In this document: positions 6,932 to 11,912 of the stretch, one piece after another | Numbering within the stretch: position 1 is the first letter of the stretch | Layout: every line of letters starts with the position of its first letter | DNA from: Nitrosotalea sp. | GTDB lineage: Archaea; Thermoproteota; Nitrososphaeria; Nitrososphaerales; Nitrosopumilaceae | DNA length: 11,912 nt | NCBI GenBank assembly: GCA_022545805.1 | Contig: JAKEIJ010000106.1 | Location: forward strand, 1-11,912 | Direction of reading: 5' to 3' | Program-made: the position numbers and the translations under genes | The notes under the pieces: model-generated | What the model was told of the DNA's origin: nothing | Databases searched by the model: none | What the model saw: only the letters and a program-made list of their open reading frames with translations

Positions 6932-7339
6932 ATGAAACTGTTTGGCAAGCCTATTGTATGTACAATATGTGGAAAAGAGTCATCCCATAAACACAAACCT
7001 AAGAGTGAATGGAATATTGATGGGCCACTTTGTGGGGATTGCTATGTCACACAAATGAAAAAATTCTATGAGCTTGGCCTGCGACAAAAATGTGTTATAT
7101 GCGGAATAGAAAAAGATGTTCCTGATTTATGGGAGCCTCGATACCAGTGGGATATGACTGGACTTTTGTGCAAACCATGTTTTGATAAAAAGGATCTTAC
7201 ATTTAAGAGTCAAAAATCAACATGCCAAGTCTGCGGAAAAAAACTTGGCATGATACGATATAATCCAAAGAAAAAATGGGTGCTTGAAGGACAATTGTGC
7301 AGACAATGCTGGGACTCTCACAAGGCACAGCTGGGCTAG
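6932..7339 (+). CDS. Protein of three tandem CxxC...CxxC zinc-binding repeats
   Basis: The 135-residue protein is built from three copies of a unit of about 44 residues with the pattern CxxCG, a linker, a conserved Trp, then G-x-LC-x2-C. The Cys sets are C10/C13/C34/C37, C54/C57/C80/C83 and C98/C101/C123/C126, with W27, W73 and W116 preceding each second pair. Twelve cysteines in this spacing should bind three zinc ions, one per repeat, in a treble-clef or zinc-ribbon style fold. There is no signal peptide, so it is cytoplasmic. Its surface is basic. The function is unknown; nucleic-acid or protein binding is the usual role of such modules. Its TAG is followed directly by the ATG of a C2H2 zinc-finger gene, so the two are very likely coupled. 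Confidence 0.8.
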   Translation: MKLFGKPIVCTICGKESSHKHKPKSEWNIDGPLCGDCYVTQMKKFYELGLRQKCVICGIEKDVPDLWEPRYQWDMTGLLCKPCFDKKDLTFKSQKSTCQVCGKKLGMIRYNPKKKWVLEGQLCRQCWDSHKAQLG

Positions 7340-7540
7340 ATGAACATCTTTAAAAAATTCAAGTGCGATATTTGCAGTACAAAATTTAGACAACAAGAGT
7401 ATTTGATGCAGCACCAGCAACTATACCACAGCGGCAAAGAATATGATTGTAAAATGTGCAACCAAAATTTTCCAAGTATGGAAGCAATGCGCACTCATAT
7501 GCAAAGAATGCATACATACCACGGTAAAAGAGACGTCTAG
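7340..7540 (+). CDS. Two-finger C2H2 zinc-finger protein
   Basis: The 66-residue protein consists of two classical C2H2 fingers. Finger 1 has C9, C12, H25, H30 with F16 and L22. Finger 2 has C37, C40, H53, H58 with F44 and M50. Both follow C-x2-C-x12-H-x4-H and the hydrophobic spacing of eukaryotic fingers. The linker H-SGKEYD-C is one residue shorter than the Kruppel TGEKPYx linker but similar in character. By canonical numbering the contact positions -1, 2, 3 and 6 would be Q, E, Y, Q in finger 1 and S, E, A, T in finger 2. It probably binds nucleic acid, possibly as a regulator. The start codon immediately follows the stop of the upstream zinc protein, and its TAG shares a CTAG with the rpoP stop. 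Confidence 0.85.
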   Translation: MNIFKKFKCDICSTKFRQQEYLMQHQQLYHSGKEYDCKMCNQNFPSMEAMRTHMQRMHTYHGKRDV

Positions 7541-7731
7541 AATGCCTTGATTGTTTTTACTACTGGAGGTCTGACCTTAGTAAATACTCTAAAACCACAG
7601 ATGCATTTTATTTCTGGCAATCTTGTTAATTCTGACTGGGATACTTGGGTTCCACAACGCATGCATGAATAGAAAACACTAAAGCTAGTTGGTTTCTCTT
7701 CTGCTGGTATTTCTTGTGTTGGTTCAGACAT
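7537..7731 (-). CDS. rpoP: DNA-directed RNA polymerase subunit P (Rpb12-like)
   Basis: This small zinc-binding subunit of archaeal RNA polymerase corresponds to eukaryotic Rpb12. The 64-residue product has a polar N-terminal extension of about 22 residues, then YSCMRCGTQV, a linker, KCICGFRV and the conserved end KVRPPVVKTIKAF. The RPPVV(K/R)T(I/V)KA ending is diagnostic. The first Cys pair is a normal CxxC, but the second is C-I-C, one residue shorter than usual. I chose the ATG at 7731; a TTG at 7740 in frame would add three residues. It is the last gene of the EF-1A operon, 12 bases after the rpsJ stop, with no visible promoter of its own. Its stop shares CTAG with the convergent C2H2 gene. 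Confidence 0.85.
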   Translation of the reverse strand: MSEPTQEIPAEEKPTSFSVFYSCMRCGTQVSQSELTRLPEIKCICGFRVFTKVRPPVVKTIKAF

Positions 7732-7743
7732 TTTTATCAAAAT

Positions 7744-8052
7744 CTATTTCAAAGTAAGTTCAATGTACACATCGTTTGGAATTTTAATTCTCATGAGCTG
7801 TCTTATTGCTCTGTCATCTGCCCCAAGATCAATTACTCTTCTGTGAATTCTCATTTCCCATTTTTCGTATGTGTTTGTACCTTGACCGCATGGTGACTTT
7901 CTTGTAACAACATTTAGCGTTTTTACTGGTAATGGCGTTGGACCTTTTACTTTGACACCTGTCTTTTCTCCAATGCCTTTGATTTCAGTACAGACCCCGT
8001 CAAGTCTCAAGAGAGATGTGCTTGTTAATTTAATTCGGGCTGTCTGGGTCAT
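7744..8052 (-). CDS. rpsJ: Small ribosomal subunit protein uS10
   Basis: This 102-residue protein is a full-length archaeal uS10, a component of the head of the 30S subunit that binds 16S rRNA. The segment KGPTPLPVKTLNVVTRKSP, the following CGQGTNTYEKWEMRIHRRVIDL and the VYIELTL ending are family hallmarks. It lies 8 bases downstream of the EF-1A stop. This tuf-rpsJ order is widely conserved in archaea and is the remnant of the str operon. It has no own TATA box in the 8-base gap, so it depends on the EF-1A promoter. Confidence 0.96.
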   Translation of the reverse strand: MTQTARIKLTSTSLLRLDGVCTEIKGIGEKTGVKVKGPTPLPVKTLNVVTRKSPCGQGTNTYEKWEMRIHRRVIDLGADDRAIRQLMRIKIPNDVYIELTLK

Positions 8053-8060
8053 TCAGGTCC

Positions 8061-9371
8061 CTATTTTGTGTATTTCTCAGTGATCTCTTTTACAATGCCT
8101 GCTGCAATTGTTGCACCCATGTCTCTGAGAGCAAATCTACCCATCTCTGGGAATTCACCAAATGTCTCGATGCACAATGGTCTTACTGGCTTGATTCTAA
8201 CGATTGCAGAATCTCCTGCCTTTAAGAACTTCGGATCTTTTTCTTCAATTGCACCTGACTGTGGATTTATTTTTGCTTCAAATGCTACTATGGTTGCTGC
8301 AACTTGAGCGGTGTGTGCATGCATTACTGGTGTGTATCCAGGTGCAATTGCTGTTGGATGATGAATAACTATGATTTGTGCACGGAATTCTTTTGCAACG
8401 TTTGGTGGTGAATCAGCTGTTCCGATTACATCTCCTCTGTGGATATCTTTCTTTTCAATACCTCTAAGGTTGAATCCAATGTTGTCACCTGGTTCAGCTG
8501 ATGGCATTTCAGTGTGGTGGGTTTCAATTGACTTGATTTCACCTACTGCGCCTGATGGCATTACAATTATCTTCTGACCAGGTTTTGCAACTCCGGTTTC
8601 TACACGTCCTACTGGAACTGTACCTACACCGGTGATTGTGTAAACATCTTGAATTGGAATTCTGAGTGGTTTTCCTGTTGGCTTGTCTGGTAGTTTGAAT
8701 TCATCAAATGCTTCAAACAGTGTCTTTCCTGTCCACCATGCCATGTTTGGTGACTTCTTTACCAAGTTGTCTCCCTTCCAACCTGAAACTGGGATGATTG
8801 CTACGCTTTCAAGCTTGTAACCTACTGACTTGAGCAACTTTTCTGCCTTTTCTTTTGCAGTCTTGAATGCTGCTTCAGAATAATTACTGTCGTCCATCTT
8901 GTTAATTGCTACTACTAGTTGTCCTACACCCAGTGTTCGGAGTAAGAAAGCATGTTCTCTTGCTTGTCCACCTGGTGCTGTTGCTGTATCAGTTTCACCT
9001 TCTTTTGCTGACAAGACCAAAACTGCACAGTCTGCCTCTGAGGCTCCTGTGATCATGTTTTTGATAAAGTCTCTGTGACCTGGTGCATCAATTAATGTGA
9101 AGAAGTACTTTGGTGATTCGAATTTTTGAAATGCTAAGTCGATTGTGATACCTCTCTCTCTTTCGTCTTTGATATTGTCCATGACCCATGCATATTTGAA
9201 AGTGTCACCTTTTCCGGTCTTCTCGGATTCGGCTGCATGTGAGGCAATTGTTCTTTCATCTACTAATCCCAAGTCCATTAAAAAGTGACCCATGGTTGTA
9301 GATTTGCCGTTATCGATGTGTCCTACGACAATCATGTTCAAGTGAGGTTTTCTTGCTGCTGCACTACTCAT
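8061..9371 (-). CDS. tuf: Translation elongation factor EF-1A (EF-Tu homologue)
   Basis: This GTPase delivers aminoacyl-tRNA to the ribosomal A site. The 436-residue protein has all three domains. The G domain contains the P-loop GHIDNGKST (17-25), switch I ending in RGITID (73-78), DAPGH (95-99), NKMD (157-160) and an SGWKGDN segment for G5. Domain II begins near PLRIPIQDVYTITG and domain III near the PGYTPVMHAH segment. The P-loop has Asn where bacterial EF-Tu has His and many archaea and eukaryotes have Ala or Ser; this position is variable and should not affect GTP binding. It is the first gene of the operon with rpsJ and rpoP. A TATA box lies 30 bases upstream of the ATG. Confidence 0.97.
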   Translation of the reverse strand: MSSAAARKPHLNMIVVGHIDNGKSTTMGHFLMDLGLVDERTIASHAAESEKTGKGDTFKYAWVMDNIKDERERGITIDLAFQKFESPKYFFTLIDAPGHRDFIKNMITGASEADCAVLVLSAKEGETDTATAPGGQAREHAFLLRTLGVGQLVVAINKMDDSNYSEAAFKTAKEKAEKLLKSVGYKLESVAIIPVSGWKGDNLVKKSPNMAWWTGKTLFEAFDEFKLPDKPTGKPLRIPIQDVYTITGVGTVPVGRVETGVAKPGQKIIVMPSGAVGEIKSIETHHTEMPSAEPGDNIGFNLRGIEKKDIHRGDVIGTADSPPNVAKEFRAQIIVIHHPTAIAPGYTPVMHAHTAQVAATIVAFEAKINPQSGAIEEKDPKFLKAGDSAIVRIKPVRPLCIETFGEFPEMGRFALRDMGATIAAGIVKEITEKYTK

Positions 9372-9394
9372 GAAGGATGTTACTTGAGAAGGGC

Positions 9395-9401
9395 TTTATT
9401 A
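9395..9401 (-). promoter_or_regulatory. TATA box of the EF-1A - rpsJ - rpoP operon
   Basis: Minus-strand TAATAAA ends 24 bases before the ATG at 9371, giving a leaderless or nearly leaderless mRNA. Strong expression is expected for this operon. The 144 bases between the EF-1A start and the aldolase/phosphatase start also hold long A/T tracts (about 9411-9430). Confidence 0.5.
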
Positions 9402-9484
9402 GCATTTTCATTTTTTGATTTTTTTTTGGTCAAAAATTGAATTATTTTCTGACTCGATCATCCAGATCAATTTTTTTCACATGG

Positions 9485-9491
9485 TATAAAT
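9485..9491 (+). promoter_or_regulatory. TATA box of the FBP aldolase/phosphatase gene
   Basis: TATAAAT begins 31 bases before the ATG at 9516 and is the most canonical box in the window, consistent with a well-expressed leaderless gene. Confidence 0.6.
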
Positions 9492-9515
9492 CGAACTATT
9501 TGATCATAATGAATA

Positions 9516-11132
9516 ATGAAAATTACAGTATCGGTAATCAAAGCTGATGTCGGCGGAATAGGCGGACATACTAGACCAAGTGATGGTTTACTAAATGCAG
9601 TAAAAAATCTTGTAAAGCCCCAAGTACGAAAAGACGGTAAAGGACTCTTGATTGATTCCTATATCGGATATTGTGGTGATGACATCCACATCGTCATGAC
9701 TCATACAAAGGGTGTTAACAATTCTCAAATTCACGGACTTGCATGGAGAGCATTTGAAGCTGCAACACGAGTTGCTAAAAGTGAAGGACTCTACGGTGCA
9801 GGCCAAGACCTACTGAAGGATTCGTTTTCTGGAAACGTGAAAGGCATGGGACCTGGCGTCGCAGAGATGACATTTGAAGAAAGACCAAATGAGGCATTTA
9901 CAGTTTATGCCGCAGACAAGACAGAGCCTGGTGCATTCAACTATCCATTTTACAGAATGTTTGTAGATACACTATCCAATACCGGATTGATTGTAAACCA
10001 AAACCTGTCAAAAGGTGTCAGGATAACTGTCATGGATGTAGAAAAGGGCAAGATTGCTACACTAAACATGTGGGAAGACAAGCCAACACTAGAAGCTGCC
10101 TTGATGTATCCTGGAAGATACGTGGTATCTACAGTAACTACCAAGGACAACCAGCCAATATTGGCTGCATCAACTGACCGATTGCACAATATAGCAGGAA
10201 CCTATGTTGGAAAAGACGATCCAATCTGTATAGTAAGAACTCAAAAAGACTTTCCAGCAACAGAGGAAGCAGGTTCTGCATTTAACAACCCACATCTTGT
10301 GGCTGGAAATACTAGAGGAAGTCACCACATGCCTTTGATGCCAGTAAAACTAAATTCTCCAGCAAGCATCAATTATGCAATACCAATTGTATCAGCATTG
10401 GTGTTTTCGATGCACAACGGTATCTTGACTGGTCCGGTAGACGGATTTGGTTCTGTAGACTGGGATTATATCAGAAACATCGCAATGAAGCGCGCAATTG
10501 CAATTAGAAGTCAAGGATTTGTTCACCCTGCAACACTTGTTCCAGATGAGCTCGAATATGGTGTAGGGTATAAAGCAAGAATGAGTATACTTTGGAGCAG
10601 GATGAGACCGATTCCAGGATCAAGTCCAATTGTAAAACACGGACAAAAGCAAAATCAAGGTAACAGACCTCCACAACAAGGCCAGAGACCACAAGGACAA
10701 AGACCTGGACAGAAACCTCAACAAGGTAACAAGCCACAACAGGGACAACGTCCACCACAACAAGGACAAAAGCCTGGTCAAAAACCACATCAGGGAAACA
10801 GACCACAACAACAAGGTCAGAGACCGCCACAACACGGTCAAAGACCTCAACAACCAGGACAACGACCTCCACAAGGTAACAGACCGCCACAAGGTCAGCG
10901 TCCATTACAGAAACCACAACACAATCAACAACGTCCTCAAGGTCAACGACCTCCGCAACAACAAAAGCCTCAACAACCAAAACCACAAACAGCACCAGCA
11001 CAAAAATCAGAGTCAAAAAGTACTGAATCAAAAGTAAAGAAGCCACGTACACCTAGAAAGAAAAAGGCAGATACTACAAAACCTGCAAGCACAACTTCTA
11101 CAACTGTATCAAAAACAGAGACAAGTACCTAA
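9516..11132 (+). CDS. Fructose-1,6-bisphosphate aldolase/phosphatase with long Pro/Gln/Gly/Arg tail
   Basis: This bifunctional gluconeogenic enzyme of archaea and some bacteria condenses dihydroxyacetone phosphate with glyceraldehyde 3-phosphate and then removes the 1-phosphate to yield fructose 6-phosphate. Residues 1 to about 370 form the whole catalytic domain. D11 and the GGHTRPS loop (16-22), GDD at 54-56 and DKTEPGAFNYPF (134-145) belong to the Mg2+ and phosphate site. Y230, K233 (Schiff-base lysine) and Y348 match, within one residue, Tyr229, Lys232 and Tyr348 that I recall for the Sulfolobus enzyme. Family members usually end near 360-400 residues. This one continues to 538 with a low-complexity tail: about 376-495 of Gln, Pro, Gly, Arg, Lys and Asn, then 496-538 rich in Lys, Ser and Thr. 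The frame is continuous and the tail codons are varied, so it is translated, not an artefact. Confidence 0.93.
   Translation: MKITVSVIKADVGGIGGHTRPSDGLLNAVKNLVKPQVRKDGKGLLIDSYIGYCGDDIHIVMTHTKGVNNSQIHGLAWRAFEAATRVAKSEGLYGAGQDLLKDSFSGNVKGMGPGVAEMTFEERPNEAFTVYAADKTEPGAFNYPFYRMFVDTLSNTGLIVNQNLSKGVRITVMDVEKGKIATLNMWEDKPTLEAALMYPGRYVVSTVTTKDNQPILAASTDRLHNIAGTYVGKDDPICIVRTQKDFPATEEAGSAFNNPHLVAGNTRGSHHMPLMPVKLNSPASINYAIPIVSALVFSMHNGILTGPVDGFGSVDWDYIRNIAMKRAIAIRSQGFVHPATLVPDELEYGVGYKARMSILWSRMRPIPGSSPIVKHGQKQNQGNRPPQQGQRPQGQRPGQKPQQGNKPQQGQRPPQQGQKPGQKPHQGNRPQQQGQRPPQHGQRPQQPGQRPPQGNRPPQGQRPLQKPQHNQQRPQGQRPPQQQKPQQPKPQTAPAQKSESKSTESKVKKPRTPRKKKADTTKPASTTSTTVSKTETST
10641..11003 (+). repeat. Degenerate tandem repeat encoding the GQRPPQ/GNRPPQ tail
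   Basis: The segment encodes about 120 residues of variants of (P)QGQRPPQ and QGNRPPQ. By eye there are about twelve Arg-Pro and seven Lys-Pro dipeptides, and no Asp, Glu, Phe, Tyr, Trp or Cys. The DNA repeats imperfectly: versions of CAAGGTAACAGACC recur near 10656, 10726, 10794 and 10873. Synonymous differences between copies show selection on the protein and not recent slippage alone. Confidence 0.85.
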
Positions 11133-11142
11133 GAAAAGGTAC
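11125..11142 (+). terminator. Possible hairpin overlapping the aldolase/phosphatase stop
   Basis: GTACCT (11125-11130) and AGGTAC (11137-11142) form a 6-base stem around a 6-base purine loop, and a T/C-rich run follows (11143-11159). The first arm contains the first base of the TAA stop. Archaeal termination depends mainly on T-runs, so the hairpin may be incidental. Confidence 0.35.
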
Positions 11143-11170
11143 CTTTCTTTTCAATTTTCCAAATACAATT

Positions 11171-11178
11171 TTTATTAG
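11171..11178 (+). promoter_or_regulatory. TATA box of the SLOG-family gene
   Basis: TTTATTAG begins 29 bases before the GTG at 11200 and supports that non-ATG start with a leaderless mRNA. Confidence 0.5.
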
Positions 11179-11199
11179 CTTAATTTTTTCATTCTATTT

Positions 11200-11712
11200 G
11201 TGCCAAAAAAAATTCAGATTTTAATAATCGGACATAACGAGAGTGGAGTTACTCCAGAAATTACAAAACTTGCATATGAAACAGGTATGGAAGTTGCCAA
11301 GTCTGGAGCCGTTTTGATCACTGGAGGTCTTGGAGGTGTAATGAAAGCTGCATGCCATGGCGCAAAAGATGCAGGAGGCTTGACTGTTGGAATAATCCCA
11401 CAAAACGAACCGTCATTTGCAAATGAGTATTGTGATATTGTCATACCGAGTGGTATGGGTCTTGCAAGAGATTTTCTAAATGCACTATCTGGAGATGGTG
11501 TAATAATAATTGGTGGGGGTTCTGGCACATTGTCTGAGACATGTGCTGCATACATGTACAAAAAACCAATTGTTGCACTAAAAAATAGTGGTGGAATTGC
11601 AGAAAAATATGCTGACCAATATTTGGATCACAGAAAAAGTGTACTAATAATTGGAGCATCTTCGCCACAAGAAGCAGTTAAATTAATTCTTGAAAAAATT
11701 CGCTCTACTTGA
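11200..11712 (+). CDS. SLOG/LOG-like Rossmann nucleotide-binding protein (TIGR00725-like)
   Basis: The 170-residue protein belongs to the family once mislabelled lysine decarboxylase, related to LOG cytokinin-nucleoside-monophosphate phosphoribohydrolases and DprA-like SLOG domains. GGLGGVM (42-48) and the GGGSGTLSE motif (105-113), a variant of the LOG PGGxGTxxE, form the nucleotide-phosphate site. R90 and E113 align with catalytic residues of LOG proteins. The spacing matches the short TIGR00725 branch, whose function is unknown; hydrolysis of a nucleotide N-glycosidic bond or nucleotide sensing are the likely options. The GTG start is supported by the TATA box 29 bases upstream and by a conserved KIQILIIG first strand. 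It converges with the dehydrogenase gene, with an 8-base overlap of coding ends. Confidence 0.82.
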   Translation: MPKKIQILIIGHNESGVTPEITKLAYETGMEVAKSGAVLITGGLGGVMKAACHGAKDAGGLTVGIIPQNEPSFANEYCDIVIPSGMGLARDFLNALSGDGVIIIGGGSGTLSETCAAYMYKKPIVALKNSGGIAEKYADQYLDHRKSVLIIGASSPQEAVKLILEKIRST

Positions 11713-11912
11713 GAGATACTAGATACGGGTCAGGTTCGTAGAACTTGTTCTCTTTTGCAAGTCTTTGTAACTCTGATACGATGTTTTGCATTCCAAAACC
11801 TTTTGCGGTCTCAAACAGTGGTTTTTTGAGTCCCATTCCAAGCAACAGTGCTTTTTCTATCTCTTGAACATCACTTGCTTGATTTGTTACAAGCCATGCT
11901 GCATTGTTCAAG
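11705..11912 (-). CDS. 3-hydroxyacyl-CoA dehydrogenase, C-terminal end (partial)
   Basis: Only the last 68 complete codons are in the window and the frame stays open to the edge, so the TTG at 11909-11911 is internal and not a start. The fragment has the pattern of the 3HCDH C-terminal helical domain: NNAAWLVTNQASDVQEIEKA, then a GMGLKKPLFETAKGFG segment equivalent to the family's GLGxPxGPFExxDxxG, and a YEPDPYLVSL end. The enzyme oxidises (S)-3-hydroxyacyl-CoA to 3-oxoacyl-CoA with NAD+. In ammonia-oxidising thaumarchaea such an enzyme serves the late part of the 3-hydroxypropionate/4-hydroxybutyrate cycle, which is the likely role here. No hydratase domain follows the fragment, so it is not fused at this end. 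Confidence 0.72.
   Translation of the reverse strand, partial: LNNAAWLVTNQASDVQEIEKALLLGMGLKKPLFETAKGFGMQNIVSELQRLAKENKFYEPDPYLVSLK

Noticed and set aside
9295..9371. Asn in the EF-1A P-loop (GHIDNGKST) as a functional defect
   Set aside because: This position is His, Ala or Ser in different lineages, and all nucleotide-binding residues are intact.
10641..11003. CRISPR-like or minisatellite array
   Set aside because: The repeats are degenerate, lack regular spacers and stay in frame with the enzyme. They are coding low-complexity sequence.
10504..11052. Long minus-strand ORF of 182 codons, Val/Leu-rich
   Set aside because: It is the antisense reading of the repetitive aldolase/phosphatase tail; its Val/Leu bias simply mirrors CAA and CCA codons. 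It has no promoter or family.
1..11912. A defence, mobile or biosynthetic island
   Set aside because: All recognised genes are core metabolism, translation, transcription or small zinc proteins; no integrase, transposase, toxin pair, phage gene or att-like repeat was seen.

Overview
The window looks like an ordinary chromosomal segment of a low-GC ammonia-oxidising thaumarchaeon (Nitrososphaeria, Nitrosopumilus-like). The basis is protein character: an archaeal EF-1A / uS10 / RpoP cluster, a type II (archaeal) glyceraldehyde-3-phosphate dehydrogenase, an archaeal fructose-1,6-bisphosphate aldolase/phosphatase, and small C2H2 and treble-Cys zinc proteins. Most genes have an archaeal TATA box about 29-32 bases before the start codon, which implies leaderless mRNAs. 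I see no mobile element, CRISPR array, tRNA or rRNA.

Layout: 1-261 is the 3' end of an unrecognised gene with a Lys-rich tail. 323-436 encodes a 37-residue Cys-rich miniprotein. 520-1851 is threonine synthase, convergent with a CNNM/CorC-type membrane protein (1848-3107, minus); their stop codons share one CTAG. 3108-3303 is non-coding, with a possible second promoter and small palindromes. 3304-4353 (minus) is type II GAPDH, divergent from a DsbA-like thiol oxidoreductase (4434-5156). 5262-6656 is HMG-CoA synthase (mevalonate pathway), overlapped at its end by a small ribbon-helix-helix-like protein (to 6858). 6932-7540 is a tight two-gene cassette: a protein with three CxxC...CxxC repeats, then a two-finger C2H2 protein. 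The C2H2 gene meets rpoP at another shared CTAG stop. 7537-9371 (minus) is the operon EF-1A - rpsJ - rpoP, divergent from 9516-11132, the aldolase/phosphatase. 11200-11712 is a SLOG/LOG-like nucleotide-binding protein, convergent with the 3' end of a 3-hydroxyacyl-CoA dehydrogenase that runs off the window.

Together the genes are housekeeping. GAPDH and FBP aldolase/phosphatase are consecutive parts of gluconeogenesis, as expected in an autotroph. The partial 3-hydroxyacyl-CoA dehydrogenase fits the 3-hydroxypropionate/4-hydroxybutyrate carbon-fixation cycle. HMG-CoA synthase feeds isoprenoid lipid synthesis, and the EF-1A operon serves translation and transcription.

The most unusual item is the aldolase/phosphatase. 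A complete catalytic domain of about 370 residues is followed by a low-complexity tail of about 165 residues made of GQRPPQ/GNRPPQ-like units and ending in a Lys/Ser/Thr-rich segment. Next in interest are the zinc-finger cassette, the 7-Cys miniprotein, and an RpoP whose second Cys pair is CxC instead of CxxC.
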